DNA of 64,000 nucleotides from Mesorhizobium sp. Root157 (GTDB lineage: Bacteria; Pseudomonadota; Alphaproteobacteria; Rhizobiales; Rhizobiaceae), in assembly GCF_001427385.1 (NCBI RefSeq), contig NZ_LMGJ01000003.1, positions 46,933 to 110,932 on the forward strand. The letters are read 5' to 3'. Positions 19,686 through 27,600 of the stretch are shown here, one piece after another. Each line of letters starts with the position of its first letter. Within the stretch, counting starts at the first letter, position 1. The notes under the pieces are model-generated. The model worked only from the letters and a program-made list of their open reading frames with translations. It was not told where the DNA came from and ran no database searches. Made by a program: the position numbers and the translations under genes.

Positions 19686-20699
19686 ATGAAGCTTGCTACC
19701 TTGAAGGACGGATCGCGGGACGGGAAACTGGCCGTCGTTTCACGCGATCTGACGCGATACACCGATGCGTCATACCTGGCGCATACGCTGCAGGCGGCGC
19801 TGGACGACTGGGCGCGCATAGCACCCCATCTGGCCACGCTTTCGGAATCGCTGGAGAGCGGCGCGGTGCCTTCGGCGCGCTTTCACGAGCACAAGGCACA
19901 TTCGCCGCTGCCGCGCGCCTATCAATGGGTGGACGGGTCTGCCTACGTCAACCATGTCGAACTGGTGCGCAAGGCACGCAACGCCGAAATGCCGGCAAGC
20001 TTCTGGACCGATCCGCTGATGTATCAAGGCGGTTCGGACAGTTTCATCGCGCCCCGCGACAATATCCATATGGCGGACGAGGCCTGGGGCATCGACATGG
20101 AGGCTGAGGTCGCTGTCATCGTCGACGATGTGCCCATGGGTGCCACTATAGACGAAGCGCGCAATGCCATCCGCCTGATCATGCTCGTCAACGATGTTTC
20201 GTTGCGCGGTCTCATTCCGGCAGAACTCGGCAAGGGCTTCGGCTTTTTCCAGTCGAAGCCGTCATCAGCCTTTTCGCCGGTTGCGGTCACGCCTGACGAA
20301 TTGGGGGATGCGTGGGACGGCGGCAAGCTTCACCTGCCGCTGGCCGTCGACCTGAACGGCAAGCCGTTCGGCCGTGCCAACGCCGGGGTCGATATGACAT
20401 TCGATTTCCCGACATTGATCGCCCACGCCGCCAGGACGCGACCGTTGGCTGCCGGCAGCATCATTGGATCGGGCACGGTTTCCAACAAGCTCGACGGGGC
20501 CGCCGGCAAGCCGATAGACGCAGGCGGTGCCGGCTATTCCTGCATCGCCGAGATGCGGATGGTCGAGACCATCGAAGGCGGCGAAGCGAAAACGCCGTTC
20601 CTGCGCTTTGGCGACACCGTACGTATCGAAATGAAGGACGCTTCCGGCCGCTCGATCTTCGGCGCCATCGAACAGACGGTGGAGAAGAACAAAAGCTGA
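19686..20699 (+). CDS. fahA: Fumarylacetoacetate hydrolase
   Basis: Fumarylacetoacetase completes tyrosine catabolism by hydrolysing fumarylacetoacetate to fumarate and acetoacetate. The 337-residue protein is of the bacterial FAH type. The metal-binding region is seen in GIDMEAEVAVIVDDVPMG (near 137-154), VNDVSLR near 176, the block KPSSAFSPVAVTPDELGD near 198, and GSIIGSGTVSNK near 256. GGAGAG precedes the ATG. It follows hmgA by 106 bases and precedes the DinB-fold gene by 40 bases, likely one operon. Confidence 0.93.
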   Translation: MKLATLKDGSRDGKLAVVSRDLTRYTDASYLAHTLQAALDDWARIAPHLATLSESLESGAVPSARFHEHKAHSPLPRAYQWVDGSAYVNHVELVRKARNAEMPASFWTDPLMYQGGSDSFIAPRDNIHMADEAWGIDMEAEVAVIVDDVPMGATIDEARNAIRLIMLVNDVSLRGLIPAELGKGFGFFQSKPSSAFSPVAVTPDELGDAWDGGKLHLPLAVDLNGKPFGRANAGVDMTFDFPTLIAHAARTRPLAAGSIIGSGTVSNKLDGAAGKPIDAGGAGYSCIAEMRMVETIEGGEAKTPFLRFGDTVRIEMKDASGRSIFGAIEQTVEKNKS

Positions 20700-20739
20700 T
20701 TGCCGGCGCGGTCGGGCTACAAGCCCGGAGGGCCAGGAG

Positions 20740-21276
20740 ATGACCTTGATCGATCATTTCCGCCGCATGGCGCGCAACAATCTATGGTCGAACGACCGCC
20801 TGTACAGGGCCGTGCTGGCGCTGCAGCCGGGTGAATTCGAGGCCAGGCAAACCAGTTTCTTTTCCTCGATCAAGCAAACGCTCAACCACATTCTCGCGGT
20901 CGATCATCTTTATCTGGATTTTCTGGAGGAAGGGCCGCTTGGTGCCGCCGCATATGACGGCTTCATTCCGTTCGAGGATGCCCCGGCGCTATCGAGGGCG
21001 CAGGCTGCCGCCGATCGAAGGCTGCTGACGTTTTGCGAGACGATCGAGGCAGGCGCGCTCGACCGGCGCGTTGTCACGGATCGCCGTGAAGACGGCAAAA
21101 TTCCGGAGCGTATCGGCGATCTGCTCGCCCACCTTTTCATCCACCAGATCCATCATCGCGGGCAGGTGCATGCGATGCTGGCGGGCACGTCTGTTGCGCC
21201 GCCGCAACTGGACGAATTCTTCCTCGACTACGATTTCAAGCTCAGGCGAGCGGAGGTCGAACGGCTGGGTTTGTGA
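20740..21276 (+). CDS. DinB-fold metalloprotein
   Basis: A 178-residue protein with the DinB four-helix fold. The three metal-ligand histidines are visible: one in TLNHILAVDHLYL (near 47-59) and two in HLFIHQIHHRGQVHAML (near 131-147, HxxxHxxG-like). The DinB superfamily includes thiol-dependent isomerases, notably the mycothiol-dependent maleylpyruvate isomerase. Here it sits directly after hmgA and fahA, where many bacteria have a glutathione-dependent maleylacetoacetate isomerase (MaiA); no such GST-like gene is present in this window. A role as maleylacetoacetate isomerase is therefore a reasonable but unproven inference. GGAGG lies 8-9 bases before the ATG. Confidence 0.85.
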   Translation: MTLIDHFRRMARNNLWSNDRLYRAVLALQPGEFEARQTSFFSSIKQTLNHILAVDHLYLDFLEEGPLGAAAYDGFIPFEDAPALSRAQAAADRRLLTFCETIEAGALDRRVVTDRREDGKIPERIGDLLAHLFIHQIHHRGQVHAMLAGTSVAPPQLDEFFLDYDFKLRRAEVERLGL

Positions 21277-21297
21277 GATGCCCGACCTCGTTAGAGT

Positions 21298-22410
21298 TTA
21301 CTCTGCCGCCTGGACCTTGATGACGCCGCGGCGGATCTGGTCTTCCTCGATCGATTCGAACAAGGCGCGGAAATTGCCTTCGCCAAAACCTTCGTCGCCC
21401 TTGCGCTGGATGAACTCGAAGAAGATCGGGCCGATGACGGTCTTGGAGAAGATTTGCAGCAGGATCTTGGTCATGCCGCCGTCGACGACGCCTTCGCCAT
21501 CGATGAGGATGCCGTGCTTCTTCATCCGCTCGATCGGCTCGTCATGGCCGGTGACGCGCTCGCGGCTCTTTTCGTAGTAGGTGTCGGGCGGACCGGGCAT
21601 GAACTTCAGCCCGTTGCTGTCCAGCCTGTCGGTCGCGTCGTAGATGCCGTCGGTGCCGACGGCGATGTGCTGGATGCCTTCGCCATTGTATTTCTTCAGA
21701 TATTCGACGATCTGGCTGGTCTCGTCCTTGGATTCGTTCAGCGGAATGCGGATCTTGCCGCAAGGCGAGGTGATCGCCCTGCTGACCAGGCCGGTGATGC
21801 GCCCGTCGATGTCGAAATAGTGGATCTGCCTGAACCCGAACAGTTCGCGATAGAAATCCCACCATTTGTCCATGTTGCCGCGGTAGACGTTGTGGGTGAG
21901 ATGGTCGAGATAATAGAAGCCGACACCCGTCGGCCTTGGATTGCGCTCACCCAGCCACTCGAACTCCACATCGTAGGCCGAGCCCTTGGCGCCGTATTTT
22001 TCGATGAAGTAGATCAGCGAACCGCCGATGCCGACGATGGCCGGCACGTCGAGCGCCTTGTCGTTGCCCTGATAAGGTGTGGCGCCCTTGGCCACCGCAT
22101 GGTCGAAGGCGCGTTTGGCATCGACGACGCGCCAGGCCATCGAGGCCGCGCAGGGGCCATGCTGGTCGACGAATTTCATCGCGTGCGAGCCTGGCTCGGC
22201 ATTGACGATGTAGTTGATGTCGCCCTGGCGCCAGACTGTGATGTTCTTGGTGCGGTGTTTGGCGACAGGCGCGTAACCCATGCGGGCAAAAAGATCGGCA
22301 AGCTTTTCCGGTTCGGAATGAGCGAACTCGACGAACTCGAAACCGTCGGTGCCGGCCGGGTTTGCCGTGGTGATTTTTGCCGGCGGGGCGTCGTGCGGGA
22401 AGGGACCCAT
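21298..22410 (-). CDS. hppD: 4-hydroxyphenylpyruvate dioxygenase
   Basis: HppD converts 4-hydroxyphenylpyruvate to homogentisate, the entry substrate for HmgA encoded nearby. The ATG at 22410 (MGPFPHDAPPAK) has GGAGG 7 bases upstream and gives 370 residues, the usual length. Conserved features are the C-terminal domain IQHIAVGTDGIY (iron ligand His), FYYLDHLTHNVYRG near residue 190 and the terminal block GPIFFEFIQRKGDEGFGEG (ligand Glu near 336). It is convergent with the DinB-fold gene and divergent from an Lrp/AsnC regulator that probably controls it. Confidence 0.95.
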   Translation of the reverse strand: MGPFPHDAPPAKITTANPAGTDGFEFVEFAHSEPEKLADLFARMGYAPVAKHRTKNITVWRQGDINYIVNAEPGSHAMKFVDQHGPCAASMAWRVVDAKRAFDHAVAKGATPYQGNDKALDVPAIVGIGGSLIYFIEKYGAKGSAYDVEFEWLGERNPRPTGVGFYYLDHLTHNVYRGNMDKWWDFYRELFGFRQIHYFDIDGRITGLVSRAITSPCGKIRIPLNESKDETSQIVEYLKKYNGEGIQHIAVGTDGIYDATDRLDSNGLKFMPGPPDTYYEKSRERVTGHDEPIERMKKHGILIDGEGVVDGGMTKILLQIFSKTVIGPIFFEFIQRKGDEGFGEGNFRALFESIEEDQIRRGVIKVQAAE

Positions 22411-22551
22411 GGCATATCCTCCAATGCGGATGCGGCCCGAACAGGACCATTCCACACATTGTAATCCCGGCAGGGCGCATGGTGCTTGCATTCGCACGCT
22501 TCAGATGATGAAATCGCGCACGGTTTGTGTATGGATGTCAGGGTACATGCG

Positions 22552-23016
22552 ATGGATGAGCGGATTGATCAATTCGACCGCAAGATATTGGCGCTTCTGC
22601 AGGGTGACGCGCGGCTGACGAACAATGATCTGTCGGAGCGAGTGAACCTGTCGCCGTCGCAGTGCTCAAGGCGTAGGCAGCGGCTGGAGGAGGGCGGCTA
22701 TATTCGCGGATACCGCGCCATACTTGACCGCGACAGGCTGGGTTTTTCGCTGGTCAACGTCATTTCGGTGACGCTCGCCACCCACAACCGCGACAATGCA
22801 AGGCGTTTCGGTGAACTACTGGCGCGGCTGCCGGAAGTGCAGGAGGCGCACGCGCTGACCGGCGAGATGGACTACATCCTCAAGGTCGTCACACCCGACC
22901 TGAAATCGCTATCGGAATTCGTCAACGGCGTGCTACTGCCGCACGAATCCGTGCAGCACGTGAAAACGGCGATCGTGCTGGAGACGCTGAAGGAAACCGG
23001 CGCGCTGCCAATCTGA
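22552..23016 (+). CDS. Lrp/AsnC family transcriptional regulator
   Basis: A 154-residue feast/famine regulator. The N-terminal helix-turn-helix spans DQFDRKILALLQGDARLTNNDLSERVNLSPSQ (quoted in part; about residues 5-37), followed by the RAM ligand-binding domain with the typical ALTGEMDYILKVV near 108. I prefer the ATG at 22552, with AGGGT 7 bases upstream; ATG 22531 would add seven residues. Divergent from hppD with a 141-bp gap, so it most likely regulates tyrosine degradation in response to tyrosine or phenylalanine, as similar pairs do in other proteobacteria. Confidence 0.88.
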   Translation: MDERIDQFDRKILALLQGDARLTNNDLSERVNLSPSQCSRRRQRLEEGGYIRGYRAILDRDRLGFSLVNVISVTLATHNRDNARRFGELLARLPEVQEAHALTGEMDYILKVVTPDLKSLSEFVNGVLLPHESVQHVKTAIVLETLKETGALPI

Positions 23017-23036
23017 GCGCGCCGTCGATTGCCTCG

Positions 23037-23375
23037 TCAGCCCTTGGCTTGCTGGGCCGCGGCGAAGAGGTTGGTGCTGCGCGCGCCGGAGCGGCAATAG
23101 GCAAAGACCGGTCCCGGCAGTTCATCAAGCGCCTTGCCATGGTCCGCGACATTGTCGGCAGTCATCTGGCCGCTGATGACGGGAATGTAGCGGAAGGTAA
23201 GCCCAGCCGCTTCGACCGCCGCCCTGACTGCCTCGTGCGACGGCTGGTCGGGCTGTTCGTTGTCCGGCCGGTTGCAGATGACGCTCTTGAAGCCGGCCGC
23301 CTTGATGGCGGCGACCTCTTCCGGCGCAATCTGGCCGGAAACCGAATAGTCTTCACTGATCTGGCGGATGTCCAT
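23037..23375 (-). CDS. TIGR01244 / DUF442 family protein (beta-lactamase hydrolase-like phosphatase fold)
   Basis: A 112-residue protein with the cysteine-phosphatase-like loop YCRSGARS near residues 94-101 and the preceding block SGQMTADNV, typical of TIGR01244/DUF442 proteins. These are single-domain relatives of the N-terminal half of Blh, linked in rhizobia to persulfide or sulfide metabolism, but here no sulfur dioxygenase or transporter gene is beside it. The start at ATG 23375 (MDIRQISEDYSVSGQI) matches the family. Its function in this location is unknown. Confidence 0.82.
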   Translation of the reverse strand: MDIRQISEDYSVSGQIAPEEVAAIKAAGFKSVICNRPDNEQPDQPSHEAVRAAVEAAGLTFRYIPVISGQMTADNVADHGKALDELPGPVFAYCRSGARSTNLFAAAQQAKG

Positions 23376-23468
23376 TTTCGTCCTCGTGGTCGTTCGCCTG
23401 CGCGTGTCGGCGCAGTCTTGCCACTCCCCGTGGCGAGGGGCAATGACGAAATCCGGATCGTGGAAAAC

Positions 23469-23498
23469 TTTGCTGCCGCAGCCAGTCACGGCAGCAAA
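23469..23498 (-). terminator. Candidate intrinsic terminator after the metal-binding protein gene
   Basis: A perfect 10-bp inverted repeat, TTTGCTGCCG (23469-23478) and CGGCAGCAAA (23489-23498), with a 10-nt loop, lies just past the stop of the minus-strand substrate-binding protein gene. Read on the minus strand it is followed by GTTTTCC, a short T-run. Confidence 0.6.
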
Positions 23499-23504
23499 CC
23501 ATGC

Positions 23505-24473
23505 TCAGCTTCCCAGGATCGCGCCTTTGATTTCGCCGATATTGTTTTTCATCATGTCGATATAGGTAGCGGCGGGACCGTCCGGTTGCGAGAGCGCATC
23601 GGAATAAAGCGTGCCGCCGACCTTGACGCCGGTTTCATTGGCGATCTGCTCGATGAGGCGCGGGTTGGAGATGTTTTCCACGAAGATCGCAGCGGCACTG
23701 TGCTGCCGGACCTGTTCAACGAGTTTGGCGACGTCCGCTGCCGAAGGCTCTGCATCCGTCGAAAGGCCTTGCGGCGCGAGGAACCGCAAGCCGTATTCGT
23801 GCTCGAAATACCCGAACGCATCGTGCGACGTGATGACGACGCGCCTGGCCTTGGGGATCGAGGCGATGGTTTGCCGGATTTCCGCGTCCAGCGCGGCGAG
23901 TTTTGCGGTGTAGGCGTCGGCATTGGCCCTGTAGGTTTCGCAGTCTTCAGCGTCGGCGGCACAAAAGGTATCGGCGATGTTCTGCACATAGATATTGGCG
24001 TTGGCCACGGACTGGAAGGCGTGTGGATCGGTCGGGCCATGATCGTGACCCTGGTGATTTTCTTCGTGCTCATGGTCTTCATGCCCGGCCGCAGCGCCTT
24101 CGGGTTCCTCTGCGAATTCCGGACCGAATTCGATGGAGGCAACTCCCCTGGTCAGTTCGACGATGGCGGCCTTGGTTGCGCTGGCGTTCACCAAGCGCGT
24201 CAGGAAGCCTTCGAAATGCAGGCCGTTGACAAGCACCACGTCGGCTTTGGCCATAGCCGCCGCATCCGCCGGTTTGGGCTCGTAGACATGCGCATCGCCA
24301 TCGGGGCCGACCAGCGTCGTGACCTCGACCCTGTCACCGCCGACGTTCTTGGCAAAATCGCCGATGATGGAAAAGCTTGCGACCACCTTGAGCGGCTCGG
24401 CTGATGCTGCGGAGTTTGCCGTTGCAATAAATGTTATAACGCTCAGTGCGAGGGCGGCAGAAATGGCTCTCAT
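23505..24473 (-). CDS. Zinc/manganese ABC transporter periplasmic substrate-binding protein (ZnuA/AztC-like)
   Basis: A 322-residue cluster A-I metal-binding protein with an N-terminal signal peptide (MRAISAALALSVITFIATA..., cleavage about residue 26). Metal ligands expected of the family are the His in GDAHVYEPKP, the His in TDPHAFQ, the His in ITSHDAFGYFEHEYG and the Asp in LYSDALSQ. A histidine-rich loop (residues near 138-160: GHEDHEHEENHQGHDHG) precedes the second ligand, a hallmark of zinc-binding members. It is the last gene of an ATPase-permease-binding protein operon, an order like aztABC rather than the split znuA/znuCB layout. Zinc is favoured by the His loop and Zur-like box; manganese is not excluded. 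Confidence 0.9.
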   Translation of the reverse strand: MRAISAALALSVITFIATANSAASAEPLKVVASFSIIGDFAKNVGGDRVEVTTLVGPDGDAHVYEPKPADAAAMAKADVVLVNGLHFEGFLTRLVNASATKAAIVELTRGVASIEFGPEFAEEPEGAAAGHEDHEHEENHQGHDHGPTDPHAFQSVANANIYVQNIADTFCAADAEDCETYRANADAYTAKLAALDAEIRQTIASIPKARRVVITSHDAFGYFEHEYGLRFLAPQGLSTDAEPSAADVAKLVEQVRQHSAAAIFVENISNPRLIEQIANETGVKVGGTLYSDALSQPDGPAATYIDMMKNNIGEIKGAILGS

Positions 24474-24495
24474 TATCGGCAAAACTCCCTTTGGA

Positions 24496-25371
24496 TCAGG
24501 CGGTTCTGTGGCGCTGGTGGACGATGCGGGCGCGCAGCGCCCCACGCGTCCCGAACAAGACGGATATGAAATAGACGACGCCCGCTGCAAGGATGATCGC
24601 CGGACCGGACGGCAGCGAGGCGTGATAGGACAAAAGCAGGCCGGCAATACAGGAAGCAAAGCCGATCGCCACGGCCAGAACGCACATCGGCTCGACGCGC
24701 GTTGCCCAGAAGCGGGCAGCGGCGGCAGGCAGCATCATGAGGCCGACCGAAAGCAGTGTGCCTAGTGCCTGAAAGCCGCCGACAAGGTTGAGTACGACCA
24801 AGCCGAGGAAAACGAAGTGCACCGGACTGCCCAACCGGCTGACCGATCGCAGGAAAAGCGGGTCGAGGCATTCCGCAACCAGCCCACGCCAGAAGAAGGC
24901 AAGGCTGGCAAGCGTGACCACGACAATTCCGCCTATCAAGACAAGCGCCTCGTCGTTGAGGGCGAGCACGGTTCCGAACAGGACATGCATCAGATCGACG
25001 CTGGAGCCGCGCATCGATACCATCAGCACGCCGACGGCGAGCGAGATCAGGTAGAATGCCGCCATCGAGGCGTCTTCGCGCTGGATGGTGAAGCGCGAGA
25101 CTGCGCCGGCACCCAGCGCCACGATGGCGCCGGCAATCAAACCGCCGACCGTCATCGGCAGGATTTCAAGCCCGTAAAGCAGGAAGCCCGCCGCAGCGCC
25201 GGGCAAAATGGCGTGAGCCATGGCATCGCCGGTCAGGCTCATACGCCTCAGCATGAGAAACACACCGACCGGGCAGGCACCAATCGACAACAGCAACGAC
25301 CCGAACAGCGCCCGCTGCATGAAGGCGAAATCGACAAAGGGCGCAATAAGGAAGGCATATGCGGCACTCAT
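24496..25371 (-). CDS. Zinc/manganese ABC transporter permease (ABC-3 family)
   Basis: A 291-residue inner-membrane protein with about eight predicted helices, matching the ABC-3 (ZnuB/TroC/AztB) family. Conserved stretches are LSIGACPVGVFLMLRRMSL near residue 31, GDAMAHAILPGAAAGFL near 49 and the LLSVGLMMLPAAAARFW block near 212. Its start overlaps the ATPase stop by four bases (ATGA), and the binding-protein gene begins 22 bases after its stop, so the three genes are co-translated. It forms the membrane channel of the metal importer. Confidence 0.9.
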   Translation of the reverse strand: MSAAYAFLIAPFVDFAFMQRALFGSLLLSIGACPVGVFLMLRRMSLTGDAMAHAILPGAAAGFLLYGLEILPMTVGGLIAGAIVALGAGAVSRFTIQREDASMAAFYLISLAVGVLMVSMRGSSVDLMHVLFGTVLALNDEALVLIGGIVVVTLASLAFFWRGLVAECLDPLFLRSVSRLGSPVHFVFLGLVVLNLVGGFQALGTLLSVGLMMLPAAAARFWATRVEPMCVLAVAIGFASCIAGLLLSYHASLPSGPAIILAAGVVYFISVLFGTRGALRARIVHQRHRTA

Positions 25372-26183
25372 GATGCCGCCCTCGTGTCGTGGTCGTGATG
25401 GTCGTGCGGGCCGTCAGACTGTTGGTCGCGACAATGATCGTGGGTATCGCCAGACGGTTCGCACCAAGGTGCATCTTCTTCCCAAGCCTCATGGAAGCGG
25501 CGGGCACGCAGCAGATTTTGGGGATGGAGAGCCCGGCCGGTCGCCTCCCATGCCACCGGGTTGCGGGCAAGCAGGAGCGTCCGCGGAAAATTCTGCCGCA
25601 CCAGGTCAAGGTCGTGGGCTACGACAAGGACGGTGCGCTGTTCGCCATGCCAATGCTTGATCAACGCCAGCAGGTCACCGACAGTCCTGGTATCGACGGC
25701 ATTGAAGGGCTCGTCGAGCAGGATAAGGTCCGCATCCTGGACCAGAACGCGCGCAAACAAGGCGCGCTGCAACTGGCCACCGGACAGGGTGTCGAGCGAC
25801 CGTTTTTCGAAGCCGGCAAGGCCGACCGCTCTCAAGGCATCGCTGACCGAAGCGCGGTCGTCGGCCGTATAGCGGCCGAGCAAGCCACGTTTCGGCCACA
25901 GGCCAAGCGAGACAAGGTCGACGACACGGGCAGGAAAGGTGCGATCCAGTTCGGATTGCTGCGGCAGGTAAGCGATGCGCGTCCCCTCCGCCTTGGTCAC
26001 GCTGCCGGCCATCGGCTTCAGGGCACCGACAATGCCCTTCATGAGGGTCGATTTTCCGGAACCGTTGGCGCCCACGACCGCCGTCAGCGAACCTTTTTCT
26101 ACAACGCCGTCGAGGTGATGCACGGCCGGATGGCGGCCGTAACCCAGCGTGAGATCGCGGAAGGTGAGGCAAGCCTGTGTCAT
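25368..26183 (-). CDS. Zinc/manganese ABC transporter ATP-binding protein with His-rich C-terminus
   Basis: A 271-residue ATPase of the metal-import ABC family. Walker A is GANGSGKST near 38, the signature LSGGQLQRALFARVL near 138, Walker B LILLDEP near 158 and the H-loop AHDL near 191. Unusually for a cytoplasmic subunit, the last 30 residues are rich in His and Asp (GDTHDHCRDQQSDGPHDHHD), which could bind metal and report cytoplasmic zinc. A Zur-like palindrome lies 36 bases before its start. First gene of the ATPase-permease-binding protein operon. Confidence 0.9.
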   Translation of the reverse strand: MTQACLTFRDLTLGYGRHPAVHHLDGVVEKGSLTAVVGANGSGKSTLMKGIVGALKPMAGSVTKAEGTRIAYLPQQSELDRTFPARVVDLVSLGLWPKRGLLGRYTADDRASVSDALRAVGLAGFEKRSLDTLSGGQLQRALFARVLVQDADLILLDEPFNAVDTRTVGDLLALIKHWHGEQRTVLVVAHDLDLVRQNFPRTLLLARNPVAWEATGRALHPQNLLRARRFHEAWEEDAPWCEPSGDTHDHCRDQQSDGPHDHHDHDTRAAS

Positions 26184-26218
26184 GCGATCCGGCGCAGTTC
26201 ATTAGAGGTAACAGTGAA

Positions 26219-26239
26219 ATATGTGATGTTATTACATAT
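26219..26239. promoter_or_regulatory. Zur-like operator upstream of the metal importer operon
   Basis: ATATGT-N9-ACATAT forms a 21-bp AT-rich palindrome with 16 of 21 symmetric positions, centred on TGTTATTACA. It resembles Zur boxes built on TGTTATAACA-like cores and stands out in a GC-rich genome. It lies 36 bases upstream of the ATPase start, in the gap shared with the divergent RidA gene. Confidence 0.6.
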
Positions 26240-26402
26240 GTCAACAAGCCGGTGATCCAAAAATGCGACGGACCAAAAGGGCCCATGGATCGAAGTCCGG
26301 CAGCTATTGGCGTGCGCAGGGCTTGCCCCTCGGCGACGCAGTATCTACACAAGCGCTTCCTGAAGCCTGACCAGGCGCAATCAAGTGAAGAAGGGAAGAA
26401 AC

Positions 26403-26744
26403 ATGAGCATTCGCCGTATCGATGTGGGCCCGCGCATGAGCCAGGCCGTTGTCCATGGCAACACCGTTTATCTTGCCGGCCAGGTTGGCGAAGGCGAGGG
26501 CGTCGAGGCCCAGACAACGGACATCCTCGCTTCGATCGACAAGTTGCTGGCTCAGGTTGGCTCGGACAAGACCAAGATCCTGCAGGCAATAATCTGGCTT
26601 GCAGACATGAGCGATTTTGGCGCGATGAACAAGGCTTGGGAAGCCTGGGTTCCGCAGGGCCACACGCCGGCCCGCGCGACCGGTGAAGCCAAGCTCGCCG
26701 CCCCGAAATACAAGGTGGAAATCATCGTCACCGCCGCGATCTGA
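26403..26744 (+). CDS. RidA family protein
   Basis: A 113-residue YjgF/YER057c/UK114-type protein: VYLAGQVGEG near residue 25 and the segment ARATGEAKLAAPKYKVEIIVTA at the C-terminus (quoted in part) match the family. RidA-type proteins deaminate reactive enamines/imines or are allied deaminases; the canonical catalytic arginine region here reads PARATGEAKL. The start is ATG 26403, preceded by AAGGGAAG, rather than the upstream GTG. It faces away from the metal importer operon, with a palindromic repeat element just past its stop. Its precise substrate is unknown. Confidence 0.85.
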   Translation: MSIRRIDVGPRMSQAVVHGNTVYLAGQVGEGEGVEAQTTDILASIDKLLAQVGSDKTKILQAIIWLADMSDFGAMNKAWEAWVPQGHTPARATGEAKLAAPKYKVEIIVTAAI

Positions 26745-26747
26745 CAG

Positions 26748-26796
26748 AGCATCGGACCCGAAAAGCGGAATCCGGTTTTCGGAGTATTCCGACGCT
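26748..26796. repeat. Rhizobiales-type palindromic intergenic repeat (copy 1)
   Basis: Outer arms AGCATCGGA (26748-26756) and TCCGACGCT (26788-26796) pair with one G-T wobble; inner arms CCGAAAA (26758-26764) and TTTTCGG (26776-26782) pair perfectly. The CCGAAAA...CCGGTTTTCGG core is characteristic of short palindromic repeats scattered between genes in Mesorhizobium and relatives. It lies between the convergent RidA and hutC genes and may also act as a terminator. Confidence 0.6.
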
Positions 26797-26853
26797 CATT
26801 CAAAGTGATGGATCGTCCTCTATGCGTCCGGGTGGACGCAGGGCGATCCAGAG

Positions 26854-27600
26854 TCAGGCCTGCGAGGGCGCAAACCTGGCCACCAGCGTGTGGCTGTGCG
26901 CCGGGTAGGTGAAACGGACATGGGTGACCGGCTGGCCGGCACTCCATGTCCGGCGCTCCACGACAAGGCAAGGCGAGCCGGCGGCAATTTTAAGTGCCGC
27001 CGCGGTCGCCTCGTCTGCCGCCGTTGCGCGGATGCGATGTTCGGCGCTGTTCCAAGGCACGCGCGCGACCAGCCAAGGGCCGGGGGCAACCTCCAAAAAG
27101 CTTTCCACAGCGGCTTCGGGCACTGCTTTGAGGCTGATCACGCGTTCCTCCCGGCAGAACGGCCGCATGCCGGCAAAATGCAGACCTTCCAGCACAAGCA
27201 TGGGTTCCGACGCATCAAGCCCCAGGAATTCCCGGTCGCTCTGGCTGCTCTTCCTTTCATGACGGGACGTGCGCTCGTACCGGTAAGCCAGCCCCAGCGC
27301 CTCGACTTCGACCCGGATGTCGTGAATTTCCAGTATGGCCGCCTGTGACTGCGGGCGGCTGACGAAGCTACCCGATTTGCGCCGTCGCTCGATCAGCCCG
27401 GCCTTGGCGAGTTGGGACAGGGCCTTGTTCACCGTCATGCGCGAGCAGCCGTACTGCTCGGTGAACTCGTGTTCGAAGGGAATGCGGTGGCCCGGCGCCC
27501 ATTCGCCCGACAGGATGCGCTCGCTGATGTCGGCCAGGATGCGCTGATGCAACGAGGTCGCCTCGCCGGTGGCCGCTTCCGTTTCAGGCGCCATTTCCAT
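26854..27600 (-). CDS. hutC: Histidine utilization repressor HutC (GntR family)
   Basis: HutC represses hut genes and is released by urocanate. The protein has an N-terminal GntR winged helix (about residues 17-80; EFTEQYGCSRMTVNKALSQL is the recognition region) and a C-terminal UTRA ligand domain (about 95-240). The ATG at 27600 overlaps the hutF stop by one base (TAATG) and is chosen over an in-frame start three codons earlier; this gives 248 residues. It is co-transcribed with hutF, and a perfect palindrome before hutF/hutI is its probable operator, making the circuit autoregulated. Confidence 0.93.
   Translation of the reverse strand: MEMAPETEAATGEATSLHQRILADISERILSGEWAPGHRIPFEHEFTEQYGCSRMTVNKALSQLAKAGLIERRRKSGSFVSRPQSQAAILEIHDIRVEVEALGLAYRYERTSRHERKSSQSDREFLGLDASEPMLVLEGLHFAGMRPFCREERVISLKAVPEAAVESFLEVAPGPWLVARVPWNSAEHRIRATAADEATAAALKIAAGSPCLVVERRTWSAGQPVTHVRFTYPAHSHTLVARFAPSQA

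Noticed and set aside
23049..24404. 451-codon ORF antisense to the DUF442-type and metal-binding protein genes
   Set aside because: Spans two well-supported genes on the other strand and shows no domain; treated as a shadow.
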